Below are positions 42,103 to 50,541 of a DNA stretch of 64,000 bases, piece after piece. The DNA lies in assembly GCA_963763955.1 (NCBI GenBank), contig CAVXQP010000020.1:9630-73629 (forward strand), written 5' to 3'. Below the pieces are notes generated by a model. The model saw only the letters and a program-made list of their open reading frames with translations, was not told the DNA's origin and ran no database searches. The first letter of the stretch is position 1. Each line of letters begins with the position of its first letter. The DNA is from DASUPK01 sp963763955. GTDB taxonomy: Bacteria > Actinomycetota > Thermoleophilia > Solirubrobacterales > 70-9. A program made the position numbers and the translations under genes.

Positions 42103-42291
42103 ATGGAGGACCCGGGGCCGGATCTGCAGTCGATAACCGCTCGGCTGGAGCGGATAGCGAACGAGCTCGAGGCCGGCCCGGACGAGGAGCGCGCCGCCGA
42201 GCTGGTTCGGGAGGCCTCCGAAACGGCAGCAGAGGCGGGGCGGGCGGTCGAAGCCGCGCTGAGAGCAACGACGGATACGCCGTCGCACTGA
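42103..42291 (+). CDS. XseB-like small coiled-coil protein (exonuclease VII small subunit-like)
   Basis: 62 aa from ATG 42103. ITARLERIANELEAGP then RAAELVREASETAAEAGRAV resembles the two-helix XseB fold, and it lies just before the polyprenyl synthase and dxs, the typical xseB position. xseA is not adjacent in this window. Identity is moderate because the protein is short and low in complexity. Confidence 0.55.
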   Translation: MEDPGPDLQSITARLERIANELEAGPDEERAAELVREASETAAEAGRAVEAALRATTDTPSH

Positions 42292-42299
42292 AGAAGACG

Positions 42300-43205
42300 A
42301 TGGGCGATTACCCGGACGACCTGCGGGAGCTGGTCGAGGGCTACCTGGAGCAGCTCCGCTTCTCGTCGACGGCGCCCACCGAGGGTCTCGAGGAGGCGAT
42401 GCGCTACTCGCTGCTCGCCGGGGGCAAGCGGATCAGGCCGGTGCTCGCTCTCGCAACGGCCCGCTCGATCGGGCTCGATCCCGAGCGCGTGCTTCCCGCC
42501 GCGGCCGCGCTCGAGCTCGTCCACACCTACTCCCTGATCCACGATGACCTGCCGGCGATGGACGACGACGAACTCCGCCGCGGCATGCCGACCTCGCACG
42601 TCAAGTTCGGGGAGAACGTGGCCATACTTGCCGGCGACGCCCTCTTCGCCGAGGCGATGGGCCTGCTGAGCGATCGCCAGGAGGGCGAGCCCGACGCTGT
42701 TCTGGCCGCGCTCCGGGAGCTGATCACCGCTGCCGGGGTCGGCGGAATGGTCGGCGGCCAGTACATCGACGTCACCGAGTTCGATGCCGCGGCCAAGGGG
42801 GACTGGGAGGCGGCGGTCAACCTCAACGCCTCACGCCTGAGGGAGATGCACTCGCTCAAGACAGGGCGGTTGATCGGAGCAAGCGTGGGGGTCGTATTGG
42901 TGTTGGGTGAGGTGCCGGAAGGTGAGACAATTCCGTACCGCCGTTTCGCCGATGAGCTCGGAGTCCTGTTCCAGATCGTCGATGACATCCTCGACGTGAC
43001 TGGCTCGGACGAGGAGCTGGGCAAGCCAAGCGGAAGCGATGAGAGGCACGGCAAGCTCACCTACGTGAGCGCCTATGGTCTGGACCGGGCCAGGGAGCTA
43101 GCCTCTGAGTCGCACCGAAAGGCACGGGAAGCGCTCGCCGAGACGGACGCGAAAACCGACGATCTGGCTCGGATCACGGACTTCATCCACACCCGACACA
43201 CCTAG
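42300..43205 (+). CDS. Polyprenyl (farnesyl/geranylgeranyl) diphosphate synthase
   Basis: 301 aa from ATG 42300. First Asp-rich motif HDDLPAMDDDELRRG, substrate Lys/Arg in GGKRIRP, and second Asp-rich motif DDILDVTG. These trans-prenyltransferases condense IPP with allylic diphosphates. Chain length is not evident. It directly precedes dxs (1-bp spacing), coupling precursor supply to chain elongation. Confidence 0.93.
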   Translation: MGDYPDDLRELVEGYLEQLRFSSTAPTEGLEEAMRYSLLAGGKRIRPVLALATARSIGLDPERVLPAAAALELVHTYSLIHDDLPAMDDDELRRGMPTSHVKFGENVAILAGDALFAEAMGLLSDRQEGEPDAVLAALRELITAAGVGGMVGGQYIDVTEFDAAAKGDWEAAVNLNASRLREMHSLKTGRLIGASVGVVLVLGEVPEGETIPYRRFADELGVLFQIVDDILDVTGSDEELGKPSGSDERHGKLTYVSAYGLDRARELASESHRKAREALAETDAKTDDLARITDFIHTRHT

Positions 43206-45227
43206 ATGACCGACGACGCCAAGGACCGCGAGCAGCCCGAGCGGCTGCTCGACTCGATCGACTCGCCGGCCGACCTGAGGAAGCTGTCGGACGGGCAGCT
43301 CCAGCAGGTCGCCCAGGAGGTGCGGGAGCTGGTCATCAACACGATCGGCGAGATCGGCGGCCACTTCGGCGCCAATCTCGGCACCTGCGAGCTCGCGGTA
43401 GCGCTGCACAGCCTGCTGGACTCCCCACGCGACAAGATCCTCTGGGACGTCGGGCACCAGGCCTATCCGCACAAGGTTCTCACCGGGCGTCGCGACCGGC
43501 TCGACACCATCCGCCAGTACGAGGGGCTGGCCCCGTTCTGCTCGGTGTTCGAGTCCGAGCACGACATCATGGGCGCGGGCCACGCCTCAACCTCGATCGG
43601 CTACGGCGTCGGCCTGAAGGAGGCGATGCTGAAAGGGATCGGCGAGGACGGCAAGGTCGTCGCCGTGATCGGCGATGGCGCTCTCACCGGCGGGGTCGCC
43701 TATGAGGCGCTGCATCACGCCGGCGGGCTGCAGACGCCGATGGTGATCGTCCTCAACGACAACGGGATGTCGATCTCGCCCAACGTCGGGGCGATCTCGC
43801 GCTACTTCCAGCGCGTCCGTCTGAACCGCCGGCTCTACCAGGCCCGCTCCTCCACCGAGGAGCGCCTCACGCAGCTGCCGCTCGGCCTTGGCCGGCGCAT
43901 CGAGCAGCTGGGCCCCGAGGTGAAGGCCGCGATCAAGGCGTATGCAGCCCCGGGGCTCTTCTTCGAGGAGCTCGACCTGGCCTACGTCGGGGTGATCGAC
44001 GGGCACGACGTCACCGCCCTGCGACAGGCCCTGTCGAACGCTCTCGACGCGGAGCGCCCGGTGGTGGTCCACATCCACACCGTCAAGGGCAAGGGGTTCG
44101 AGCCCGCCGAGGAGGGCGGGCTCGCGGGCATGGAGAAGTGGCACGCAGCCAAGCCCGGCTCGATCGTCGACGGCAAAGAGGCCCCGAAGAAACCTGTCGT
44201 GCCGGTGAGCGAATCGAACTCGCCGGAGAAGATCGAGAAGCTCGAGAAGCCGCCGCCCAAGTCGCCGCCTCAGTACACCGCCGTCTTCGCCGACGCCCTG
44301 GTGGAGGAGGCGAAGCGCGACCCGCGCGTGATCGGGATCACCGCCGCGATGGCGGGCGGGACGGGGCTGAACAAGCTCGCCGAGGCGCTTCCCGAGCAGT
44401 ACTACGACGTCGGCATCGCCGAGCAGGATGCGGTCCTCTTCGCCTCGGGCCTCGCGATCCAGGGCGCCAAGCCGGTCTGCGCGATCTACTCGACCTTCCT
44501 ACAGCGCGCCTTCGATCAGCTCGTCCACGACGTCTGCCTGCAGAAGCTGAACGTGGTCTTCGCGATGGACCGCGCGGGCCTGGTGGGCGACGACGGACCG
44601 ACGCACCACGGCTTCATCGACGTCTCCTACTTCCGCCAGCTGCCGAACGTGGTGGTGATGGCGCCGCGGGACGAGGCGATGCTGGTCCACATGCTGCGCA
44701 CGGCGCTGGCCTACGACGACGGCCCGATCGCCTTCCGTTACCCGCGCGGCGCCGCCGAGGGCGCGCCGATGCCGGAAGTCCCGGAGGAGATCGAGATCGG
44801 CAAGGGGGAGTTACTGCTGCCGGGCGAGCGGGTCGCGTTGCTCGGCTACGGCCACGGGGTTCAGGTCGGGCTGCGCGCCGCGGAGATCCTGCGCGGCACG
44901 GGACTGGAGCCGACCGTCGCCGATGGCCGCTTCGCCAAGCCACTCGACGTCGAGCTGATCGAGAAGCTCGCCGCCGAGCACGACCTGCTGGTGACCATCG
45001 AGGAGAACGTCCTGTCCGGTGGTTTCGGCTCGGGCGTGCTCGAGCACGTCGAGGACGCGTTCGCGGACGGCTCGGAGCGGGCGCGGGTGCTGCGAGTCGG
45101 GCTCCCCGACCGCTACGTCACCCACGGCAAGCCGGCCCTTCTGCGCGAGGAGGTCGGCTTCACCGGAGAGGCCGTCGCCGAGCGGGTCCTGACCGCGCTC
45201 GGCAGCCGCGAGACCGTCTTCCGCTAG
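43206..45227 (+). CDS. dxs: 1-deoxy-D-xylulose-5-phosphate synthase
   Basis: 673 aa. TPP-binding GDGALTGGVAYEAL, WDVGHQAYPHKVLTGR, and the pyrimidine-domain AGLVGDDGPTHHG, GIAEQDAVLFASG. The first enzyme of the MEP isoprenoid pathway, condensing pyruvate and glyceraldehyde 3-phosphate. A Lys/Pro/Glu-rich linker of about 30 residues (near 325-355) separates the two halves. Complete. Confidence 0.97.
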   Translation: MTDDAKDREQPERLLDSIDSPADLRKLSDGQLQQVAQEVRELVINTIGEIGGHFGANLGTCELAVALHSLLDSPRDKILWDVGHQAYPHKVLTGRRDRLDTIRQYEGLAPFCSVFESEHDIMGAGHASTSIGYGVGLKEAMLKGIGEDGKVVAVIGDGALTGGVAYEALHHAGGLQTPMVIVLNDNGMSISPNVGAISRYFQRVRLNRRLYQARSSTEERLTQLPLGLGRRIEQLGPEVKAAIKAYAAPGLFFEELDLAYVGVIDGHDVTALRQALSNALDAERPVVVHIHTVKGKGFEPAEEGGLAGMEKWHAAKPGSIVDGKEAPKKPVVPVSESNSPEKIEKLEKPPPKSPPQYTAVFADALVEEAKRDPRVIGITAAMAGGTGLNKLAEALPEQYYDVGIAEQDAVLFASGLAIQGAKPVCAIYSTFLQRAFDQLVHDVCLQKLNVVFAMDRAGLVGDDGPTHHGFIDVSYFRQLPNVVVMAPRDEAMLVHMLRTALAYDDGPIAFRYPRGAAEGAPMPEVPEEIEIGKGELLLPGERVALLGYGHGVQVGLRAAEILRGTGLEPTVADGRFAKPLDVELIEKLAAEHDLLVTIEENVLSGGFGSGVLEHVEDAFADGSERARVLRVGLPDRYVTHGKPALLREEVGFTGEAVAERVLTALGSRETVFR

Positions 45228-45377
45228 CGCGGCTCGATTCGGTCATCAACTATCCGGGTAGTCTGGGCGGTGTCGGCGATGGCCCTTGCACAGCGCGCCG
45301 GGTTGGGGGGAGAGGGCAGATGAACCGGTGGACAACGGTTCGTCCACGAGAACGCGAGCCGATGGAGGGGAGTTTGC

Positions 45378-45602
45378 ATGTCCTATCTGAGCTGTCCCAC
45401 TTGCGGCCTGACGATGTTCGACCGCAACCCGCTCACCTCGCCGCGGCACTGCCCGCGCTGTGCCCGCCGCGGCTCTTCGATCGAGCTCGAGCGGATCCAG
45501 AGACCCGGGGCCGGCGCCGCGGCCACGGTTCTCGGCGGGATGCTGCGCCGGGATGCCGAGCGCCAGCGTCGAGGTCGTGCGGGCGATCTACCAACGCCCT
45601 GA
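45378..45602 (+). CDS. Small zinc-ribbon protein
   Basis: 74 aa. MSYLSCPTCGLTMFDRNPLT with Cys pairs 6/9 and 25/28 (CPRC), an acidic/aliphatic SSIELERI segment, then a basic tail. The N-terminal half aligns with the zinc ribbon at 31328 in the Usp/CBS operon. Upstream 150 bp show no other gene. Function unknown. Confidence 0.65.
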   Translation: MSYLSCPTCGLTMFDRNPLTSPRHCPRCARRGSSIELERIQRPGAGAAATVLGGMLRRDAERQRRGRAGDLPTP

Positions 45603-45623
45603 GCGCGGCGTCCGCTGGGAGGA

Positions 45624-46397
45624 CTACTGGGAGCGCGCCGACGCCCTGGAGGCGGCGGGAATCAACGAGCAGGCGATCGAGGGGAGACGGGGGATCGTCT
45701 CGAGCGCCGCGAGGACGCGAGGCGCCAGGACAATCGCGGCGATGTCGAAGAGCACATAGACGCTGGCGATGCCACTGGGCGGGTTTCCCGCCGGCAGGGG
45801 CGTGTCGGGAGCGGTCGCGGCCCAGTGCCAGGCGCCGATCGAGGTCCCGTAGATCTCGAGGAACGCGACCATCACGAAGACGCCGGCATAGAGCGTCGCC
45901 TTGCTGCCGCGTAGCAAGACATAGATCAGCAGCGCACCGGTGATGGCGCCGAGCGCGTCCGTACGGCCGAGCAGGAGCAGTCCAGCGATTCCCCAGCCGG
46001 CGACGACGGCGATCACGGCGCCGACGAAGGCCCGGGGATGCCGGCGAATCGACTCCGATTGGCTGATCCGGAGTCCCGCCAGGTAGACGAGGCCGTGCCC
46101 TGGGGGGACGAAGGCGGGCAGGTTCTCGAGCCGGTAGGTGTACGCGCCGAGCACGATCGAGCCCAGCACCTCCGCGCAGGTGGCCACCACGACGACCAGC
46201 AGTGCCCGCGACCGGTCCTCCCGGCTCAAGGGCGCGACGGAGGCCAGCAGGATGATCCACGTCGCGGCGCCGAGCAGGAGCTGCTCGTTCAGCGTGGCGA
46301 AGTGATCGAGGGCCAGAAAGCCAGCGATCACGCAAGCGACCATCGCCGCGAAGGACAGCGGCGCGGACGTCGGGTGCGTTGCGTTTCCTCTCCCCAT
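45624..46397 (-). CDS. Polytopic membrane protein of unknown function
   Basis: 257 aa from ATG 46397, chosen because residues then run straight into the first helix; the frame is open further upstream. About seven helices. Conserved-looking loop YTYRLENLPAFVPPGHGLVY between helices; late loop IYGTSIGAWHWAATAPDTPL. I know this pattern only from unnamed actinobacterial membrane proteins. Convergent with the zinc-ribbon gene and divergent from an exporter. Confidence 0.68.
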   Translation of the reverse strand: MGRGNATHPTSAPLSFAAMVACVIAGFLALDHFATLNEQLLLGAATWIILLASVAPLSREDRSRALLVVVVATCAEVLGSIVLGAYTYRLENLPAFVPPGHGLVYLAGLRISQSESIRRHPRAFVGAVIAVVAGWGIAGLLLLGRTDALGAITGALLIYVLLRGSKATLYAGVFVMVAFLEIYGTSIGAWHWAATAPDTPLPAGNPPSGIASVYVLFDIAAIVLAPRVLAALETIPRLPSIACSLIPAASRASARSQ

Positions 46398-46516
46398 GAA
46401 CGTGCGGCGTGCCGCCGCTCGGAATGGTCCTTCGCGGACCGCGTGCGATTGGATCATCTCTGCGGGGCCCGTGTCAATGGCAAACTGCTGCCGTGATTCC
46501 AGAGGCCGATGGCCGG

Positions 46517-47956
46517 ATGAAGCCGATCGACAGAGGGACCTGGCTGGCGCTGATCGCCATGGGGATCGCGGTCTTCGTGATCGCAAACGACTTCTCGGCG
46601 ATCAACGTCGCGATTCCGCAGATCGAGCACGACTTCAAGACGGACGTCACGACCGCCCAGTGGGTGGTGAACGCCTACGCACTCGTCTTCGGTGTGCTGA
46701 TCGTCACCGGCGGGCGGCTCGCGGACATCTTCGGCCGCCGCCGGGCCTTCTTCATCGGGACCACGATTTTCGCGACCTTCTCCGCGCTCGGCGGGGCGGC
46801 TCAGACCGAGGCCGAGCTGATCGCGATGCGGGCCCTGATGGGCATCGGAGGCGCCCTGATGTGGCCCGCGATCCTCGGCATGACCTACGCGGCCCTGCCG
46901 GAGGAGCGCGCCGGGCTGGCCGGGGGGTTCATCCTCGGCGCGGCCGGGATCGGCAACGCGGCGGGCCCGCTGATCGGCGGCGCGCTCACCGACCTGCTCA
47001 GCTGGCGCTGGATCTTCTTCTTGAACGTCCCGGTGTCTGCCTTCGCGATCTTCGTCACCTGGCGTGAGATCCACCAGCCCCGACCCAAGGTCGAGGACCG
47101 CAGGATGGACTACGCCGGCATCGTCACTGTGACCGTCGGCCTGGTCTCGCTGTTGATCGCATTCGACCAGGTGATCGACTGGGGCTGGGGCGACCCGCGG
47201 ATCATCGCCCTGCTGGCGCTGTCAGTGATCCTGATCTCGAGTTTCGTATTCGTCGAGCGCCGCGCCGGGGAGCACGCGTTGGTCCCGCCCGACGTGATCA
47301 AGAACCGGGACTTCGCCTACACGTGCGCGGCGATCCTGCTGATGTCGGCCGTCTTCTTCGCGTCGATGCTCTACCTGCCGCAGTTCATGATCAACGTCCT
47401 TGGCTACTCAGCGATCGGGGCGGGCGCCGGGATGCTGCCGATGATGGCGACCTTCGCCGGCGTCTCCTTCGTGGCGGGGAACCTCTACAACCGCTTCGGG
47501 GCCAAGCCGCTTCTCATTCTCGGCTCGGCCTGTATCGCCGTCGGCCCGGCCCTGGTCGCGTTGCTCGCCGACAAGGAGACATTCGGGGCTCTGGTCCCGG
47601 GCATGGCGATCCTCGGACTCGGGATCGGGCTCTTCTACCCGACCGCTACCACAGCGGGGGTGACGGCGTGCGACGAGTCGAGGCGCAGCCTCGCCGGCGC
47701 GATCATCTACATGTTCCAGATCGCCGGCGGCTCGGTAGGCCTCGGCCTGACCACCACGGTCTTCATCGGGGCGAGCGATCGGGCGCAGTCGGGTAGCGGC
47801 TTCATCGACGGGATCCAGACGGCATTCACGATGGACGCCGCGATCGCGGTGGGCGGCTTCCTGATCGCTGCCTTCCTGATCGGTGGGCGGGCCCACCTGC
47901 CGCACGTCCACCGACCGGCTCTGGCCGGCCACTCACCGCGGGGGCACGGGCCCTAG
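46517..47956 (+). CDS. MFS transporter, DHA2 (EmrB/QacA) family
   Basis: 479 aa from ATG 46517; GTG 46493 is an alternative giving a leaderless-type start. Fourteen helices. Motif A GGRLADIFGRRRAFFIGT and the drug-H+ antiporter motif C region GAAGIGNAAGPLIGGAL are clear. Such exporters expel drugs or metabolites with proton influx. Substrate unknown. Same class as the gene at 51404. Confidence 0.88.
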   Translation: MKPIDRGTWLALIAMGIAVFVIANDFSAINVAIPQIEHDFKTDVTTAQWVVNAYALVFGVLIVTGGRLADIFGRRRAFFIGTTIFATFSALGGAAQTEAELIAMRALMGIGGALMWPAILGMTYAALPEERAGLAGGFILGAAGIGNAAGPLIGGALTDLLSWRWIFFLNVPVSAFAIFVTWREIHQPRPKVEDRRMDYAGIVTVTVGLVSLLIAFDQVIDWGWGDPRIIALLALSVILISSFVFVERRAGEHALVPPDVIKNRDFAYTCAAILLMSAVFFASMLYLPQFMINVLGYSAIGAGAGMLPMMATFAGVSFVAGNLYNRFGAKPLLILGSACIAVGPALVALLADKETFGALVPGMAILGLGIGLFYPTATTAGVTACDESRRSLAGAIIYMFQIAGGSVGLGLTTTVFIGASDRAQSGSGFIDGIQTAFTMDAAIAVGGFLIAAFLIGGRAHLPHVHRPALAGHSPRGHGP

Positions 47957-47970
47957 CGGCGCTCAGTTGG

Positions 47971-47993
47971 GCCCGGGGCCCTGTGGCCCGGGC
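47971..47993. terminator. Hairpin between convergent genes
   Basis: GCCCGGGGCC-CTGT-GGCCCGGGC forms a nine-pair GC stem with one bulged G and a four-base loop. It lies between the ends of the exporter (47956) and the minus-strand SnoaL gene (48007). There is no T-tract, so it is only a candidate bidirectional terminator. Confidence 0.4.
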
Positions 47994-48006
47994 GCGGGAA
48001 AGCCGT

Positions 48007-48438
48007 TCAGCCGGCGGCCGCCGTGAGGGCCTCACGACGCTCGGTGAAGTCGCTGATCGACACAATCTGAGCGTCCTGAACGGTGACGAGCGTGAAGATG
48101 CGCTGGTGCACGGGGATGCGGCTGTCCTTTCCCCGGATCGAGTTCTGCGATACGCAGAGGACCTGATCGTCACCGAGATCCGAAACGTCTTCGATGGATA
48201 TGCGCCAGTCGTCGGCAGCCTCGAGCCACCCGGAAACGAGGGCCAACCATGCATCCCTTCCGCGAACCGCCTCTCCCATGAACGGCGGCTTCCATTTGGC
48301 CTCCGGAGCTACGGCGCTGAACGCGTCCTCGACGAGCGGAGATTCGCTGATCGGCACGGGATTCGCCCAGTACTGGGCCAGAAGCTGATCGAGGTGTTCG
48401 AAATAGGCCCGGACGATCTGGGCGTTCTCGGTAGTCAT
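48007..48438 (-). CDS. SnoaL-like (NTF2-fold) protein
   Basis: 143 aa. MTTENAQIVRAYFEHLDQLL is the typical helical start, then AVRGRDAWLALVSGWLEAAD, and a C-terminal sheet with VHQRIFTLVTVQDAQIVSIS and FTERREALTAAAG. Small NTF2-fold proteins act as cyclases, isomerases or unknown binding proteins; no catalytic residue can be assigned. Intact. Confidence 0.78.
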   Translation of the reverse strand: MTTENAQIVRAYFEHLDQLLAQYWANPVPISESPLVEDAFSAVAPEAKWKPPFMGEAVRGRDAWLALVSGWLEAADDWRISIEDVSDLGDDQVLCVSQNSIRGKDSRIPVHQRIFTLVTVQDAQIVSISDFTERREALTAAAG

Positions 48439-48490
48439 TCAGTGCCCAGTATCCCCTGCCTGCGCCTGCCCAGCGGTTCGTTGCGACTCC

Positions 48491-48521
48491 AGTAGCAGCT
48501 TTGGACGAGCAGCGGCGCTTT
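48491..48521 (+). repeat. 31-bp dispersed repeat, copy 2
   Basis: AGTAGCAGCTTTGGACGAGC followed by AGCGGCGCTTT. 29 of 31 positions match the inverted copy at 38243. It ends 28 bp before the ATG of the shortened SnoaL gene. Confidence 0.65.
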
Positions 48522-48549
48522 CGCCAAGGCGCGAGATACTGCGTGGGCG

Positions 48550-48726
48550 ATGTCGGAGGAGAACGTCGAGCTCATCCTGAGATCCATCGCCGCCTTCGAG
48601 GGCGATGAGGAGACATGGCTCGCGGCAGTCGATCCCTCCCACGTCTGGTTGCACCTGACGGGGACGGGCATGGGAAGCGGCGTGGAGGTCGATCTGGCTC
48701 TGCAAGCCGCCGGGCTGTCGGAGTAG
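48550..48726 (+). pseudogene. Internally deleted SnoaL-like gene
   Basis: 58 aa frame: MSEENVELILRSIAAFEGDE and WLAAVDPSHVWL, then directly the C-terminal LALQAAGLSE. The gene after it (48730) starts MSQENVEKVRRGFAEYNRGD and ends EALEAAGLSE, so this copy keeps both ends but lacks about 75 middle residues. The frame is open, so a short protein may still be made. Tandem duplication with later deletion is the simplest account. Confidence 0.6.
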
Positions 48727-48729
48727 GCG

Positions 48730-49131
48730 ATGTCGCAGGAGAATGTCGAGAAGGTGCGGCGCGGTTTCGCCGAGTACAACCGAGGTGACGTCGAGGGGGC
48801 CCTGCAGGAGTGGGCACCCGACGCCGTTTGGGACTGGTCCAACGGCCACGGATTCGATGCGGGCGTTTATCGAGGGCGCGACGAAATCCGAGCGTTCTGG
48901 CAACAGCGCAGCGCGGCATGGGAGGAAGATCGGCTTGAGATCGTTGACCTGGTGGAGGTCGGGGACGACAGGGTGATCGTGGAGAACGTCGCGTACTTGC
49001 GGGGTCGGGACGGCATAGAGGTAGAGGCTCGAAGCGCGTGGCTGGTCACGTTTCAGGACGGCGAGCAGATCTCGCTCACGCTCTTCCAGACGATGCGGGA
49101 GGCTCTCGAAGCCGCCGGGCTGTCCGAGTAG
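48730..49131 (+). CDS. SnoaL-like (NTF2-fold) protein
   Basis: 133 aa. N-terminal helix MSQENVEKVRRGFAEYNRGD, VYRGRDEIRAFW, and C-terminal LFQTMREALEAAGLSE. Complete version of the shortened copy three bases upstream. The DNA around both starts is nearly the same (GGCGATGTCG..AGGAGAA). No specific function can be given. Confidence 0.78.
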   Translation: MSQENVEKVRRGFAEYNRGDVEGALQEWAPDAVWDWSNGHGFDAGVYRGRDEIRAFWQQRSAAWEEDRLEIVDLVEVGDDRVIVENVAYLRGRDGIEVEARSAWLVTFQDGEQISLTLFQTMREALEAAGLSE

Positions 49132-49200
49132 GCGAAGGGCGTTGTTTTGGGATCGGTTGCTCCGCCGCCCCGGCGTTCAACTGCCTGCAAAGGGACAAAA

Positions 49201-49228
49201 AGAGAACCCCGCCGAAGCGGGGTTCTCT
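49201..49228 (-). terminator. Intrinsic terminator for the minus-strand membrane protein gene
   Basis: A perfect 12-bp inverted repeat AGAGAACCCCGC-CGAA-GCGGGGTTCTCT. Read on the minus strand it is followed by TTTTTGTCCC, giving the stem plus T-tract of a rho-independent terminator. It lies 55 bp after the stop of the gene at 49284. On the plus strand no T-tract follows. Confidence 0.85.
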
Positions 49229-49283
49229 AGGGGTACTACAGGGAGGAGAGATATGTGTGTTGTCTGTGGGAGGTAGGCCGGTA

Positions 49284-49646
49284 TCAGGCGCCGAGCGGAC
49301 GGCTGAACCGCGTGGAAGCGGTCAGCGCCATGTGCGCGGAGCCGAACCCGACCAAAAAGACTGTTGCGATGTAGTCCCCCGCGATTCCTGCGACAACACC
49401 GACCGCAATGGTGGCGGCGGCCAGGATGTGGTCGAGACCCGCGTGGGCGCTCAGCGGCACGCTGCCCCGACTGGCATCGCCGTAGACCGAGCTGGCGAGG
49501 CCGATCAGGAGAATGCCGAGAGCGATGCTCAGGGCGCCCGCCAGGTAGCCGAAGCCCAGGGCGAAGGGGGCCACGATCAAAAGGGGCGCGGCCGCGACCT
49601 CGAGGGCGGCGTGTACATCGATCGGGATTGCTCTGAAGGCACTCAT
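49284..49646 (-). CDS. Small four-helix membrane protein
   Basis: 120 aa. Hydrophobic stretches at about 12-30, 34-52, 70-86 and 90-108 (APLLIVAPFALGFGYLAG, LDHILAAATIAVGVVAGIAG). Resembles the SPW-repeat/DoxX-size group of small actinobacterial membrane proteins, but I cannot name the family. It has its own terminator. Divergent from tlyA. Confidence 0.65.
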   Translation of the reverse strand: MSAFRAIPIDVHAALEVAAAPLLIVAPFALGFGYLAGALSIALGILLIGLASSVYGDASRGSVPLSAHAGLDHILAAATIAVGVVAGIAGDYIATVFLVGFGSAHMALTASTRFSRPLGA

Positions 49647-49758
49647 CGCAGAAACCAGGGTACGAACGTATGTGCGATTGGTCTGTGAGCTCGGTCACAG
49701 TCGCGACGTGCCACCGGACTCCCGGTCGGCCTCACCCGGCCTATGTACGGTTCGCCTC

Positions 49759-50541
49759 ATGCCCCGTCGTCGCGCCGACACCCTGCTCGCGGAGCGAGGG
49801 CTGGCGCCATCACGGACCGCAGCCGCTGCGACCGTTCGTGCCGGCCGGGTCCGCCTGGGCAAGGACGGATCCACCGTCGAGAAGCCGAGCGAGCTGCTCC
49901 CCGAGAACGCCGACCTGGTGGTCGACGAGGGCGAAGAGTTCGTCTCTCGCGGCGGGATCAAGCTCGACAACGCGCTCGCGAAGCTCCAGGTCGATGTCCG
50001 GGGGCGTCGCTGCCTCGACGTCGGCGCCTCGACCGGGGGGTTCACCGACTGCCTGCTCCAGCGCGGAGCCGCGCTGGTACTCGCGGTCGACGTCGGATAC
50101 GGCCAGCTCGACTGGCGCCTGCGCCAGGACTCCCGCGTCCTGGTGATGGAGCGTCTGAACGCGCGCTACCTGGGAGATTCCCACCTGCCCTTTCGGCCCG
50201 AGCTGATCACCGTGGACGTCTCCTTCATCTCACTCGCGAAGCTGCTGCCGTCGATCGTCGCCACCGGCGCGGACGAGCTCGACCTGCTCGGCCTGGTGAA
50301 GCCCCAATTCGAGGTGGGAAAGAAGAAGGTGGGGAAGGGAGGCGTGGTGCGGGAGGCCGAGGATCGCCGGGACGCGATCCGCCAGGTCGCCAAGGCCGCC
50401 CAGCAGGAGGGCCTGGTGGTTCGCGGGATCGTCTCCTCGGGACTCCCCGGCCCGAAGGGGAATCGTGAGACCTTTGTCTGGGCCTCGAGGACCGGTGACC
50501 CGGTGGATCTCGATGCCGCGCTGCTGGAGGTTGAGTCATGA
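49759..50541 (+). CDS. tlyA: TlyA-family rRNA 2'-O-methyltransferase
   Basis: 260 aa from ATG 49759. N-terminal S4 RNA-binding domain (RADTLLAERGLAPSRTAAAA, about 4-66), then an FtsJ-like fold with SAM loop CLDVGASTGGFTDCLL, VDVGYGQLDWRLR and LVKPQFEVGK. Mycobacterial TlyA methylates 16S and 23S rRNA and confers capreomycin sensitivity. Followed by nadK with a 4-bp overlap. Confidence 0.93.
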   Translation: MPRRRADTLLAERGLAPSRTAAAATVRAGRVRLGKDGSTVEKPSELLPENADLVVDEGEEFVSRGGIKLDNALAKLQVDVRGRRCLDVGASTGGFTDCLLQRGAALVLAVDVGYGQLDWRLRQDSRVLVMERLNARYLGDSHLPFRPELITVDVSFISLAKLLPSIVATGADELDLLGLVKPQFEVGKKKVGKGGVVREAEDRRDAIRQVAKAAQQEGLVVRGIVSSGLPGPKGNRETFVWASRTGDPVDLDAALLEVES

